Source: Vibrio sinensis (GTDB taxonomy: Bacteria; Pseudomonadota; Gammaproteobacteria; Enterobacterales; Vibrionaceae). Taken from it: a stretch of DNA of 64,000 nt. Location: NCBI RefSeq assembly GCF_003605645.1, contig NZ_QVMU01000027.1, positions 1 through 64,000 on the forward strand, read 5' to 3'. Shown here one piece after another: positions 42,884 to 52,375 of the stretch (its first letter is position 1; each line of letters starts with the position of its first letter). The position numbers and the translations under genes are program-made. The notes under the pieces were generated by a model. It was not told where the DNA came from. It made no database searches and saw only the letters and a list, made by a program, of their open reading frames with translations.

Positions 42884-44011
42884 ATGAAAAAGCACGTTCT
42901 GCACATTGCCACGTTTTTGACTCTTGGTCTTACCGCTAACGCTTCTGCTGCAGAACAGAGCGAGGGGTGGTTTGATGAGCTACTCACAAAGCTCGGTTCA
43001 AGTGAAACCATCGATGAATCAAAACTCATTGATTGGGGCGTGCTACCGGGCCCTTTCGTAAACCCTGAGCAAGGTTTAGGGATTGGCGTGGCTGCTGTCG
43101 GCCTTTACACGCCATACGATTGGACCAAATCAGATCCGTATTCAACGGTGACGGTGACTTCTTACGCCTCGACCTCAGGTTCATACGGTTTTGGTGTTTC
43201 AAATCGTACTTACCTCGATAGTGATAGTGTTCGCTTACTTGCTGATGCCTGGATTAGTCACACTCCCGGTTACTATTGGGGCATAGGTACAACCGCTGCT
43301 GAAAATGAGAACAACAAGGTTCAGTACGAGGGTCAACGTATTGAGTTAAGCCCAAAAGTTGCCGTTGAAGTATTGCCTGATACCTATCTTAAACTGGGTT
43401 GGCAATGGCAATCCTATTCGGGTATTTCTGGTGTTGATGGCGATATTCTTCCAGCAGAAATGATGGACGCAACGAGCAGCGGTCTATTGCTTGGCATGGA
43501 ATACGACAGTCGCGATTTTGAACCGAACCCAATCAGTGGTCAGTTCTTTAACGTCGAATGGGTAATGAACCGTGAAGCGCTAGGAAGCGATAATGACTAT
43601 GACAACCTCATCGTTAATTATCGTCGCTACCAACAAGTTTCGACTGCAACCATCATTGCGATGGAGATCTATTCACAATCCATCTCTGGGGAGTCACCTT
43701 GGTTTGATTATGCCCAATTAGGTGATGATCAACGCATGCGTGGCTATTATCACGGCCAGTATCGAGATAAAAATCAACTATCTACTCAAGTCGAAGTTCG
43801 CCATACCTTATCCGGTCGCCATGGTGTCGTTGCTTGGCTAGGTACCGGTGCAATTGCACCTACCTATCACGATCTCTTTAGTGACACTTGGTTACCGACC
43901 GTTGGGGTTGGTTATCGATTTGCATTCAAAGCGCGAATCAATGTCAGAGTTGATCTTGGTGTCGGCAAAGACAGTACCGGATTCTATTTCCAAATCAACG
44001 AAGCTTTCTAG
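42884..44011 (+). CDS. POTRA-less Omp85/BamA-like outer-membrane barrel
   Basis: A 375-residue outer-membrane protein. The signal peptide is at about 1-21. After a short linker the barrel starts with LPGPFVNPEQGLGIGVAAVGLY (two pieces, about 53-74). It contains the EYDSRDFEPNPISGQFFNVEW segment characteristic of the bacterial surface antigen (D15) domain and ends FYFQINEAF with terminal Phe. No POTRA domain is present, unlike BamA or TamA. The start has GAGG upstream. It lies between another barrel protein and a DUF4056 protein; its substrate is unknown. Confidence 0.85.
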   Translation: MKKHVLHIATFLTLGLTANASAAEQSEGWFDELLTKLGSSETIDESKLIDWGVLPGPFVNPEQGLGIGVAAVGLYTPYDWTKSDPYSTVTVTSYASTSGSYGFGVSNRTYLDSDSVRLLADAWISHTPGYYWGIGTTAAENENNKVQYEGQRIELSPKVAVEVLPDTYLKLGWQWQSYSGISGVDGDILPAEMMDATSSGLLLGMEYDSRDFEPNPISGQFFNVEWVMNREALGSDNDYDNLIVNYRRYQQVSTATIIAMEIYSQSISGESPWFDYAQLGDDQRMRGYYHGQYRDKNQLSTQVEVRHTLSGRHGVVAWLGTGAIAPTYHDLFSDTWLPTVGVGYRFAFKARINVRVDLGVGKDSTGFYFQINEAF

Positions 44012-44140
44012 AGCGACGTAGAACAAAGCGCCCATCATGGCTGGTGGGCTCTGAACTTTAATACTCAACTGACGCCGCATCCCGAATAAATCAAGACTCG
44101 AATCACGACCGACTAGATCTGTATCTATCAGAGGTAACCC

Positions 44141-45214
44141 ATGAAAAAAACCGCACTATTATTACTCGCTTTCTTAAGTGGTTTTGCTCATTCAAACACG
44201 TCATTAATACCGCTAAAAGCGCCTGTTGGCGTCCGCCCATGTTGTGCTTTTGGTGTTGATCTCAAAGCACAAGTCGGTCGCGTACCGGTGCCTTTCTTCT
44301 CATTGGAAAATGTCTTAAATGCCAATGACATCGGTACCCACCAATATAATGATGGTAGTGAGTCTATTTCGGGAAGTTTATTAGGCCTTGGTGAGGAAGT
44401 GAACGGTTTACTGTTTACTAAAGATGGTGGTTTTATCGATACAGCCCATGTGCGTGATACGGCCGACTATACCTATTACTTATTCCAACTCAACCGAAAA
44501 AACTTAGGTAATGCCAACACGATTGATCTCCCGACCGAGTTACGTATTCGTCGTATCACTTGGCATAAACACTCCACGGTTCTAAGTGAAAAAGAACGTA
44601 TCCAACGCAGTGCTGATGCAGCAGCCTTAATGGCATTTCGTTTAGCGCAATGGCATGAAATAGGCCAATGGTTTGGTATGGTGTCGGTGAGTGGTTTCAA
44701 AGAATTGGCATCGGCTTTTTCTTCCGAAGACCTCTATTCAAACATGTTAGGTGCAACCTTAGCTCGTACGATATTGCTCGCAAACCCAGAGATAGATCAA
44801 ATCTCTTTTTCTCGGGCGATGGACGGTGCATTTCAACAAATATTATCGATGCTAAACGTACAACCTAAATCCATCACTCGTGAGAAAATTCAGCAACTGG
44901 ATGGTATCTGGTGGGACAGTTCAAAACGCTTGCCAGACAAATGGGTGGTCATCTTCCGTGACTATCATCTAGCACTAAATCTTGTACCTAATTATTCAGG
45001 TTCAACAAAACAACTAAGTTTGACAGATCGCTTTACCGATCAAGAACCTATCGAACAATGGGTCTCTCTATCTCTTGTTGCTGAGAAAATGGAAAACCAT
45101 TTCAATTCCTTGCCAACAGAACTTAAAAATCGTACTACATGGCAACCAAGTGATTTCCAAACATTAGCGGATTTTGCTAAGCTACATGATGCACAACATA
45201 ATCCGCTCAACTAA
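44141..45214 (+). CDS. exported DUF4056-like protein
   Basis: A 357-residue protein with a signal peptide (about 1-18, ending GFAHS). The mature N terminus contains VGVRPCCAFG (about 30-39), and a central block DGGFIDTAHVRDTADYTYYL (about 89-108) precedes a helical half with WHEIGQWFGMVSV (about 185-197). These recall the DUF4056 family, whose function is unknown. It follows the Omp85-like gene by 129 bases on the same strand and is probably part of the same envelope locus. Two Cys in RPCCAFG suggest a lipid or metal site but no lipobox is present. Confidence 0.7.
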   Translation: MKKTALLLLAFLSGFAHSNTSLIPLKAPVGVRPCCAFGVDLKAQVGRVPVPFFSLENVLNANDIGTHQYNDGSESISGSLLGLGEEVNGLLFTKDGGFIDTAHVRDTADYTYYLFQLNRKNLGNANTIDLPTELRIRRITWHKHSTVLSEKERIQRSADAAALMAFRLAQWHEIGQWFGMVSVSGFKELASAFSSEDLYSNMLGATLARTILLANPEIDQISFSRAMDGAFQQILSMLNVQPKSITREKIQQLDGIWWDSSKRLPDKWVVIFRDYHLALNLVPNYSGSTKQLSLTDRFTDQEPIEQWVSLSLVAEKMENHFNSLPTELKNRTTWQPSDFQTLADFAKLHDAQHNPLN

Positions 45215-45595
45215 AATACGTCGATTGTTTGAAACGCGGTAAACTAGCGTAACCACACTAAGTAACTCTCAGTCACTATCAGCAACCCATTGAATAATAT
45301 GTGCCTAGTTATGCACTTGGCACACATTCCTCTCATTGTATTTCTCATATCTAAATATCCATTAAAACAAACATCCCCACCCCAAGCAGTTAAAGATTTT
45401 GATCTTTTCTTTAAATTTGAAACAAAAATTCATCCAAACTTGTTAATAACCCGTTAAATAACCACAATTAGTCGTGACCATGATCACATCTATAAAGTGA
45501 CACACAGATTTTGTTTTCTTATTTATAGAATCGGCTGATAACCTCCAGCCCCTCCGAAAAGATGTCGGAGTGCATAACTATAAGGAGTGTTCGAA
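45215..45595. other. promoter region of the symporter gene
   Basis: 381 bases with an inverted repeat TGTGCC-N13-GGCACA (45300-45324), possibly the end of the envelope transcript, and a CRP site at 45473-45488. The rest is AT-rich without further structure. Confidence 0.45.
45473..45488. promoter_or_regulatory. CRP site upstream of the symporter gene
   Basis: CGTGA-CCATGA-TCACA matches nine of ten consensus positions. It lies 115 bases before the start codon, a position typical for CRP-activated transport genes. Confidence 0.6.
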
Positions 45596-46894
45596 ATGAT
45601 TACCAAGACACCAATGTCGCTAACCAGCCGAGTTATTATTGGTATGGTTACTGGGATCTTGACCGGGTTCGCTATTCGAGCCCTCTTTGCTGACAATGGA
45701 TTTGTCGATGCGTATATCGTTAATGGACTATTTGAAGTGGGTGGGAAAATATTTATTGCGAGCTTAAAAATGCTCGTGGTTCCACTCGTCTTTGTTTCAC
45801 TTGTTTGTGGTACAAGTGCTCTTAAAGATCTTTCGACCCTTGGTCGTATGGGCGGAAAAACCCTCGCGTTTTACATCACCACAACGGCTATAGCCATCAC
45901 GCTAGCGTTAACGATGGGGACACTATTTCAACCAGGCTCCGGAGCCGATCTGACCGCTGTCAGTACATTTACCTCTGCGCAAGCTCCCTCACTTGGTCAG
46001 GTGATCATCGATATGTTCCCAACCAACCCAATTAGCGCAATGGCTGAGGGCAAAACCCTCCAAGTCATCGTATTCGCTGTATTATTTGGGGTAGCTATTA
46101 GCATTGCAGGTGAAGCAGGCGAGCGTATTGCATCTATCTTTTCAGACCTAAATGAAGTCATCATGAAGTTAGTGGCACTACTAATGAACTTAGCGCCGTA
46201 TGGGGTATTCTTCCTAATGGCCAAGCTCTTTACCGGGTTAGGGCTAGGTGCCATTATCAATCTCGCCGAATATTTCTTGGTACTTGCGGGAACTTTACTG
46301 CTGCATGGTTTTGTCACCTACAGCTTGATGCTCAAAGGCTTCACTGGTTTAAGCCCAGTGACATTCTTAAAGAAAATGGAAGATGCCATTATGTTTGCCT
46401 TTTCTACCGCATCATCCAATGCCACGATTCCAGTCACTATGGAAACAGTAAAAAATCGTATGGGGGTAGATAACCGTATTGCCTCTTTCACAGTACCGCT
46501 AGGTGCAACTGTCAACATGGATGGTACGGCAATCATGCAAGGGGTTGCTACCGCATTTATCGCTCAAGCATTCAATATTGACCTCACCATGGGTGATTAT
46601 CTCACCGTGATACTAACTGCAACATTAGCTTCGATCGGCACTGCTGGAGTTCCGGGAGTTGGTTTAGTGATGCTGGCGATGGTACTCAATCAAGTCGGGC
46701 TTCCACTTGAGGGGATTGCACTGATTATGGGAGTTGACCGACTGCTGGATATGATCCGAACTGCCGTCAATATCACAGGTGATAGTGCGGTTTCTGTCAT
46801 TGTCGCTAAATCAGAAGATGCGCTGGATGAATCACGTTTCAACGATCCCCATGCAGGTGAAAAAGAAGAGGAAGTGCACCTTTCGCATCGTTAA
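45596..46894 (+). CDS. dicarboxylate/amino acid:cation symporter (DAACS family)
   Basis: A 432-residue inner-membrane sodium- or proton-coupled transporter for glutamate, aspartate or C4-dicarboxylates. Eight helices and two re-entrant hairpins are expected. The family signatures are FSTASSNATIPVTMETVKN (about 261-279) in HP1, VPLGATVNMDGTAIMQGVA (about 296-314) in TM7, and GVPGVGLVMLAMVLNQVGLP in HP2. ATG 45596 has AAGGAG eight bases upstream; a GTG nine bases earlier overlaps that site. Whether it is GltP-like or takes other substrates cannot be decided. Confidence 0.93.
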   Translation: MITKTPMSLTSRVIIGMVTGILTGFAIRALFADNGFVDAYIVNGLFEVGGKIFIASLKMLVVPLVFVSLVCGTSALKDLSTLGRMGGKTLAFYITTTAIAITLALTMGTLFQPGSGADLTAVSTFTSAQAPSLGQVIIDMFPTNPISAMAEGKTLQVIVFAVLFGVAISIAGEAGERIASIFSDLNEVIMKLVALLMNLAPYGVFFLMAKLFTGLGLGAIINLAEYFLVLAGTLLLHGFVTYSLMLKGFTGLSPVTFLKKMEDAIMFAFSTASSNATIPVTMETVKNRMGVDNRIASFTVPLGATVNMDGTAIMQGVATAFIAQAFNIDLTMGDYLTVILTATLASIGTAGVPGVGLVMLAMVLNQVGLPLEGIALIMGVDRLLDMIRTAVNITGDSAVSVIVAKSEDALDESRFNDPHAGEKEEEVHLSHR

Positions 46895-46925
46895 GCAAAC
46901 TCGCATTCATATCGGCTAATAATAG

Positions 46926-46958
46926 AAGCCCCCGTTTTAGTCGCTAAAACGGGGGCTT
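46926..46958. terminator. perfect 15-bp stem-loop
   Basis: AAGCCCCCGTTTTAG and CTAAAACGGGGGCTT pair completely around TCG. It lies between the symporter and the convergent DUF1232 gene. There is no long T tract, but stability makes termination likely in both directions. Confidence 0.75.
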
Positions 46959-47035
46959 AATAATTAATCTTTTGATGATTTAGGCTTTGATTATTTAGCG
47001 GCTAACTATTTGAGCACTGTTTCGAGCACTGCTGC

Positions 47036-47512
47036 TTAAAAGTTTGCCCACTTCTCACGAGCTTGTTGCTCATGCGATTCAGTCACCGCATTGCCCACAG
47101 AATTCACCGCAATCACCAACGCAGCAGTATCGTCCGTAAAACCAACGCCCGCGAGAAAATCTGGAATCATATCGGTCGGTAAAACAAAGTAGGCTAAAGC
47201 TCCACCTAAAATCGCTTTATGCTGTATCGATGTCTTGGAATCCGTCATAGCCAGCCATGATTTAATTCCCATAACTGCGGTTTCTTCACCCAGCTTTTTT
47301 GCCGACGTTGAGATTTTTTTCCAAAATGAACGTTCATCAGGAGCGGCTATATCAGGATTTTCCTGCTGCGCAGCCATCTCTTTCAATAGCAGCTCATTTT
47401 GCAAGATTGGCTCATCAATACCAATTTCTTTGCCTTTGGTATCAAGCTCTAACAAAGGCATCGTCGCCTCTCCAATCAATGCAGAAGCCATATCATTTTG
47501 TTTATTCAACAT
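47036..47512 (-). CDS. DUF1232 (YkvA-like) protein
   Basis: A 158-residue protein. The C-terminal half contains the DUF1232 core: KAILGGALAYFVLPTDMIPD and FLAGVGFTDDTAALVIAVNSV (about 99-140), a hydrophobic hairpin with the invariant PxDxIPD motif. The N-terminal half is hydrophilic and rich in Glu. The function is unknown; it probably associates with the membrane. ATG 47512 is chosen because GGAGG lies just upstream. Confidence 0.85.
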   Translation of the reverse strand: MLNKQNDMASALIGEATMPLLELDTKGKEIGIDEPILQNELLLKEMAAQQENPDIAAPDERSFWKKISTSAKKLGEETAVMGIKSWLAMTDSKTSIQHKAILGGALAYFVLPTDMIPDFLAGVGFTDDTAALVIAVNSVGNAVTESHEQQAREKWANF

Positions 47513-47612
47513 CGCTTCCTCCAATCGAAATTCATGAATATTGTGACATTATACTCAAGTTACATGAACGCCAGATTAATCACCTCTGCATTGAACAATT
47601 CAATTTGACGTA

Positions 47613-47646
47613 TAAAAAAATCCCCACACTGAGGTATGGGGATTTT
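47613..47646 (-). terminator. Rho-independent terminator
   Basis: On the minus strand AAAATCCCCA and TGGGGATTTT form a stem followed by seven T. It closes the yjiH-yjiG-peptidase operon. Confidence 0.88.
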
Positions 47647-47703
47647 GAGGAAGTTAAGAATGACTAAATTCTAAAATACCAAATCTTATCGTGACTATTG
47701 TCA

Positions 47704-48831
47704 TTATTGTTGCGCGATTTTTTCCAACACGCGCATCAACATCTTAATGCGAGGCTCGATTGATTCCAGTAGCAAATACTCTTGATCGCTATGGAAACCA
47801 GCACCAATTGGACCGAAACCATCTAACGTGGGTACGCCTAGAATTGCCGTGTTGTTCGCATCAGAACCACCACCAACTTCTTGCCAGTTGATTGCGATTT
47901 CAAGCTCTTGAGCCGACTCTTCCACCAATGCCATTAGTGTTTCAGTCAGTGGACTTGCAACCATTGATGGCTTGTAAGACTCACGCTCCATTGCGATAGA
48001 TACACCCTCAACAAATGGCGTTTCTAGCATCGCACGAAGTTTGGTATCTACGTCGTCGTACTCTTCATTGCTCCAGAAACGAACATCAATGATCGCTTGA
48101 GCATCTTCAGGTACTATGTTCGCACCCGCACCACCAGAAACAACACCGACGTTTAATGTCGTGCCAGATTCAAAGTTAGTCATCGCGTTGATTGCAAGAA
48201 TCCAGTTTGCCATTTCAGTAATTGCACTGCGGCCTTTTTCTGGTTCATTACCTGCGTGAGCTGCAACACCTTTAAAAGTGATCTTGTAGCCAGCCATGCC
48301 TTTACGCGCTTTTACTAAGTCACCATTTGCACGTGCCGCTTCTGCAACCAATACGTTTTTCGCATCTTTAGCGACAGATTGAATCCATTCAACTGAATCT
48401 AAAGAACCCGTTTCTTCATCTGGGTTCATGCAGATGCAAATAGACAGTTTGTCTAACACGGCTTGGTCTAGGTTACGCATTGCGTAAACAATATTAAGCA
48501 GGCCAGATTTCATATCTGAAACACCTGGGCCGTAAGCTTTCTCAGCATCGTTTGTCATTGGACGTGCCGCTGCAGTACCGACCGAGAAAACTGTATCCAT
48601 ATGGCCAATCATCATTACATCGATGATTTCAGCTTCAGGCTTATTACGGATTTCTAAACCAAGACCCGCTTTGCCACAATCAACACGTTTTACGCTCCAA
48701 CCCGTCATGTCAGCAAATTTTGCTTCAAACTGAGTCGCAATAAACTCAATACCCTCAACAGTATAAGTACCGCAATCCACATCAATTAATGGGCGTAGCT
48801 CTTCTAAATAATCATTAAGAGAAAAATTCAT
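47704..48831 (-). CDS. M20-family metallopeptidase (carboxypeptidase G2-like)
   Basis: A 375-residue cytoplasmic zinc peptidase. Metal-site motifs are present: GHMDTVF (about 77-83), GPGVSDMKSG (about 101-110), the catalytic DEETGS (about 136-141), AAHAGNEPEKG (about 174-184) and a C-terminal His in GAGFHSDQEY (about 346-355). This order fits the glutamate carboxypeptidase/G2 subgroup. AAGGA precedes ATG 48831. It is the third gene of an operon with yjiH and yjiG, at the position held by isoaspartyl dipeptidase (iadA) in E. coli. A dipeptide or C-terminal acidic residue substrate is therefore plausible. Confidence 0.88.
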   Translation of the reverse strand: MNFSLNDYLEELRPLIDVDCGTYTVEGIEFIATQFEAKFADMTGWSVKRVDCGKAGLGLEIRNKPEAEIIDVMMIGHMDTVFSVGTAAARPMTNDAEKAYGPGVSDMKSGLLNIVYAMRNLDQAVLDKLSICICMNPDEETGSLDSVEWIQSVAKDAKNVLVAEAARANGDLVKARKGMAGYKITFKGVAAHAGNEPEKGRSAITEMANWILAINAMTNFESGTTLNVGVVSGGAGANIVPEDAQAIIDVRFWSNEEYDDVDTKLRAMLETPFVEGVSIAMERESYKPSMVASPLTETLMALVEESAQELEIAINWQEVGGGSDANNTAILGVPTLDGFGPIGAGFHSDQEYLLLESIEPRIKMLMRVLEKIAQQ

Positions 48832-48840
48832 AATCAATCC

Positions 48841-49308
48841 TTACACAAAAAGATTCATTACTAGCATTGCACCAAACGCGTTCAGTACAGAGATAGCAAT
48901 CATAACTGGGATGTAACGACCTTCTGTACCGATTGGACCCATGATACGGCCCATGTACTGAACTTGTGAACCCATTAGGTAGATAGCTGGAGCCAAGATA
49001 GCGATGTGTGCGCCGTTTAGAATGCCTTGGTCAAACAGGGTGATAACAACGCCCACAGCGCCACCCATTGACATCCAAGCACCGATCAATACTGCTGCAG
49101 CTTCACCTGGCAAGCCGAATAGAGCCATTACCGGAGAGAACACCGTACCCATCAGATCCAATGCGCCTGTAATTTGAAGTGCTTTGATGATAACGAAAGC
49201 CATTAGAACGTTTGGTACTGTCGATGTTGTCGCGATTACCCAACCTTTCTTAGCGCCTTCAACGAAGATGTCCGTTACCATTGGTTTTTTTGCTTTAACT
49301 TCGCTCAT
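48841..49308 (-). CDS. yjiG: YjiG-like membrane protein (nucleoside-recognition/SpmB type)
   Basis: A 155-residue inner-membrane protein with about four hydrophobic segments. Typical features are DIFVEGAKKGWVIATTSTVP (about 13-32), VLIGAWMSMGGAVGVVITLFD and the C-terminal VMIAISVLNAFGAMLVMNLF. Together with YjiH it makes a split Gate/nucleoside-recognition transporter. It overlaps the yjiH stop and is followed by the M20 peptidase nine bases later, pointing to import of the peptidase substrate. Confidence 0.85.
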   Translation of the reverse strand: MSEVKAKKPMVTDIFVEGAKKGWVIATTSTVPNVLMAFVIIKALQITGALDLMGTVFSPVMALFGLPGEAAAVLIGAWMSMGGAVGVVITLFDQGILNGAHIAILAPAIYLMGSQVQYMGRIMGPIGTEGRYIPVMIAISVLNAFGAMLVMNLFV

Positions 49309-50033
49309 TATGCGCGCTCCTCAGTCAGTTCTTTTTGATTGTTATCTTCTTTACCTTCCGTGATATTTAGGTACACACGGAATAAGTTAGCGCCTACAAA
49401 CTTAAATACAAACATCACAGCAACCGCTAGACCGATTGAAGAACTTACTGCTAGAGAACCATCCATCATTGTTAGCGTAAATAGCACAGCACCTGACGAG
49501 AAGAAGTTAACAATCGCAGCACCTGCAGTGAACTGGAACATGGTGAATACGTCAGTTTCACGCTTAGTCAAACGACCTTCATCTTTTAATTGACGAGTCA
49601 TCGCTGCACCAGCATCGGTACTTTGAAGTGATGCAATTAGAGCAAGGCCTGAGCTACCTGGGATACCCATAAGTGGACGTAAAAGAGGAGTCAGTAGCTT
49701 ACGCGCAGCATCTAGTGCGCCGTAATGCTCAAGAACGTTGATCATACCAAGAGCAAACATAACCGTTGGGATCAGAGTCAATGCGAAAATGAAGCCATCA
49801 CGAGCACCGCTACCGCCTTTACCGCGTAGTGATGTTGTCATCGCTTGTACGCCTTCAGCGGTTTCATTTACACCGTAAGCAACCTTACCGAATGAACCAT
49901 TTAGCGTTGTAAAATCGAATACTCCGTACCATTCGTTGGACTGAAGCATGCCAGAAAAGAAGACGACAGCAAAAGCTAGGGCAACATAGCTACCCCATGT
50001 GACCTTGCCACCACTTTGAGTTGAATTAGACAT
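49308..50033 (-). CDS. yjiH: YjiH-like membrane protein
   Basis: A 241-residue inner-membrane protein with about six helices, homologous in layout to E. coli YjiH (227). Conserved stretches include FIFALTLIPTVMFALGMINV (about 84-103), PLLRPLMGIPGSSGLALIASLQSTDAGAAM (two pieces, about 117-146) and TMFQFTAGAAIVNFFSSGA. ATG 50033 (MSNSTQSGG) has AGGTG upstream; an in-frame start 51 bases earlier is less likely. It is the first gene of the operon. Confidence 0.85.
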   Translation of the reverse strand: MSNSTQSGGKVTWGSYVALAFAVVFFSGMLQSNEWYGVFDFTTLNGSFGKVAYGVNETAEGVQAMTTSLRGKGGSGARDGFIFALTLIPTVMFALGMINVLEHYGALDAARKLLTPLLRPLMGIPGSSGLALIASLQSTDAGAAMTRQLKDEGRLTKRETDVFTMFQFTAGAAIVNFFSSGAVLFTLTMMDGSLAVSSSIGLAVAVMFVFKFVGANLFRVYLNITEGKEDNNQKELTEERA

Positions 50034-50371
50034 AAATACACCTATATGAGTTGTTGGTGAGTTCTGGTTTGGAACCGACATCATGAATAGTGCGGGAATT
50101 TTTGTGCTAGAAATCTGATCCGTATCAATGAGTTTTTTAATCTATTAACAACTATTAATTTGGTGTCATATTTTGTGATAACACGCATAAATAGCGAATA
50201 ACCTTACTGAAGCCCATTAACATTGCGCATCAAGTTATTTCATAAATTCATCATGAATTATTAATAATTTCGGTGATTGGGTCAGATCCTACCTACTTCA
50301 CAACGAAATAATTAAAATTTGGTTAAAATTAAAGCACATACCATTACCATCAGCCTTCAAGGAGTGAAGTC

Positions 50372-51808
50372 ATGACGCGTTTTTGGCCTTTTTTAGCCAT
50401 GATCTTTTTATTTTCTCCCACCACAACCTACGCCATAAATGTGAACGACACCTTGCCGCTCACACAAAGTGGCATTGGGTACATCGCACTGATAGTTTTT
50501 GCTATTGCTTATGCGCTAGTAATGCTCGAAGAATATCTACAACTACGAAAATCAAAGCCTGTACTACTCGCCGCCGGGATTATTTGGGCAATGATTGGAT
50601 ACGTCTATTCACAGCATGACCAAATAGAAGTAGCGAAAGCAGCACTAGAACACAACCTATTGGAATATGCAGAATTGTTGCTGTTCTTGTTAGTCGCGAT
50701 GACTTATATCAGTGCGATGGAAGAGAGACGCCTATTCGACGCCTTACAAACATGGATGATCGGCAAAGGGTTTAATTTTAAAGCCTTATTCTGGTTAACC
50801 GGTATTTTATCTTTTTTCATTTCCCCTATTGCCGATAACCTTACAACTGCATTGTTAATGTGTGCCGTAGTAATGAAAGTGGGTGGCGACAATACCCGCT
50901 TTATTAATTTGGCCTGTATCAACATTGTTGTAGCAGCCAATGCAGGGGGAGCATTTAGCCCATTTGGGGATATAACCACCTTAATGGTTTGGCAAGCAGG
51001 CCACGTCACATTCTCTGAGTTTCTGCCTCTATTTTTCCCATCTGTACTCAATTATGTTATTCCTGCCGCGATCATGTCGATATTCATTCCAAGAGCAAAA
51101 CCGAATGTGGTACATCAAGAGGTCGAACTAAAACGTGGTGCTCGTCGAATTGTCGCATTGTTTATTTTAACCATTGCAACTGCTGTCGCTTTCCATGCTG
51201 TTTTACACTTCCCACCCGTTATTGGCATGATGATGGGCTTAGCTTACCTGCAGTTTTTTGGCTTTTTCCTACGAAAAACGCTCAAACGTTCTCTGGCAAA
51301 AAAAGCGCAAATTGCCATTGAAAATGGTGATGATCACGCATTAAAACGCTTAGGCTCTGTTGTACCGTTTGATGTATTTCGTCGAGTTTCCCATGCAGAG
51401 TGGGACACATTGCTATTTTTCTACGGCGTTGTGATGTGTGTTGGTGGGCTGAGTTTGTTGGGCTATCTAGGTATGATTTCAGACGTTATGTATAACCAAT
51501 GGAATCCGATCTGGGCCAATATCATGGTCGGTATTTTATCGGCTATTGTCGATAATATTCCGGTAATGTTCGCTGTACTGACAATGGAACCTGAAATGTC
51601 GATGGGTAACTGGCTGTTGGTCACATTAACTGCCGGTGTTGGTGGTAGCCTACTTTCAATAGGTTCAGCCGCAGGGGTTGCACTGATGGGGGCTGCCCAT
51701 GGAAAGTACACTTTCTTTGGACATCTTAAGTGGGCACCTGTAATCGCCCTTGGATATATTGCTAGTATCATCGCCCACTTACTGCTTAATGGCGACTTAT
51801 TCACTTAA
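50372..51808 (+). CDS. nhaD: NhaD-type sodium/proton antiporter
   Basis: A 478-residue inner-membrane antiporter of the ion-transporter superfamily that expels sodium at alkaline pH; well known in vibrios. A signal-like first segment (MTRFWPFLAMIFLF) precedes about twelve helices. Conserved motifs include FFISPIADNLTTALLMC (about 149-165), NAGGAFSPFGDITTLMVW (about 189-206) and LSAIVDNIPVMFAVLTM (about 389-405), whose Asp-Asn pairs are typical of NhaD. AAGGAG precedes the ATG. Confidence 0.92.
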   Translation: MTRFWPFLAMIFLFSPTTTYAINVNDTLPLTQSGIGYIALIVFAIAYALVMLEEYLQLRKSKPVLLAAGIIWAMIGYVYSQHDQIEVAKAALEHNLLEYAELLLFLLVAMTYISAMEERRLFDALQTWMIGKGFNFKALFWLTGILSFFISPIADNLTTALLMCAVVMKVGGDNTRFINLACINIVVAANAGGAFSPFGDITTLMVWQAGHVTFSEFLPLFFPSVLNYVIPAAIMSIFIPRAKPNVVHQEVELKRGARRIVALFILTIATAVAFHAVLHFPPVIGMMMGLAYLQFFGFFLRKTLKRSLAKKAQIAIENGDDHALKRLGSVVPFDVFRRVSHAEWDTLLFFYGVVMCVGGLSLLGYLGMISDVMYNQWNPIWANIMVGILSAIVDNIPVMFAVLTMEPEMSMGNWLLVTLTAGVGGSLLSIGSAAGVALMGAAHGKYTFFGHLKWAPVIALGYIASIIAHLLLNGDLFT

Positions 51809-51839
51809 TAGCTTTACTCAATAAGTCACGATTTCGTTC

Positions 51840-51890
51840 TATAACCGATACCCGAATCATCGCTTCTTCAGCTAGTGATGGTTCGGTTAT
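51840..51890. other. imperfect inverted repeat between convergent nhaD and ogt
   Basis: ATAACCGA and TCGGTTAT form 8-bp arms with further partial pairing of ATCATCGC with GTGATG inside. It may act as a bidirectional transcript end, although no T tract follows on either strand. Confidence 0.4.
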
Positions 51891-51898
51891 CGCATTAG

Positions 51899-52375
51899 TC
51901 ACTTCTTTTTCTGCTCCAATTTCAGCAACGATTCTTTTAGACCTACGCCACCAGCATACCCAGTCAATTTTCCATTCTTCCCGATAACACGATGGCATGG
52001 AACGATAATCGACAATGGATTTTTACCATTAGCGAGGCCCACAGCTCGTACTGCTTTAGGATTACCAATCGCTTCAGCAAGTTGCTGATAGCTCCATGTC
52101 TCCCCATATGGAATCGTCGTCAAAGCATGCCAAACTTGAGTTTGAAAGGTCGTGCCCGTTACTGCGGTTTGCAATTCGAACGTTTCACGTTGCCCAGAAA
52201 AGTACTCCAATAGCTGACGTTTTGCTTCACACAAACCATCATCATCATCTCGGCGTTCGCCTAATGCTTCCGGTTGCGTAATTTGCGTTTCAAACCATGC
52301 ACCAAGCAGTCCAGTCTCATTTGCTTGAATCGTCATTGGTCCTAATGGGGTTTCAAAAATGGTGTATCGGTTCAT
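51899..52375 (-). CDS. ogt: methylated-DNA-protein cysteine methyltransferase Ogt
   Basis: A 158-residue repair protein that removes O6-alkyl groups from guanine in a suicidal reaction. The active site is IIVPCHRVIG (about 119-128) with the acceptor Cys in PCHR, preceded by the winged HTH segment AVGLANGKNP. Its ATG overlaps the stop of the alkA gene in ATGA, so the two repair genes are translationally coupled. Confidence 0.94.
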   Translation of the reverse strand: MNRYTIFETPLGPMTIQANETGLLGAWFETQITQPEALGERRDDDDGLCEAKRQLLEYFSGQRETFELQTAVTGTTFQTQVWHALTTIPYGETWSYQQLAEAIGNPKAVRAVGLANGKNPLSIIVPCHRVIGKNGKLTGYAGGVGLKESLLKLEQKKK

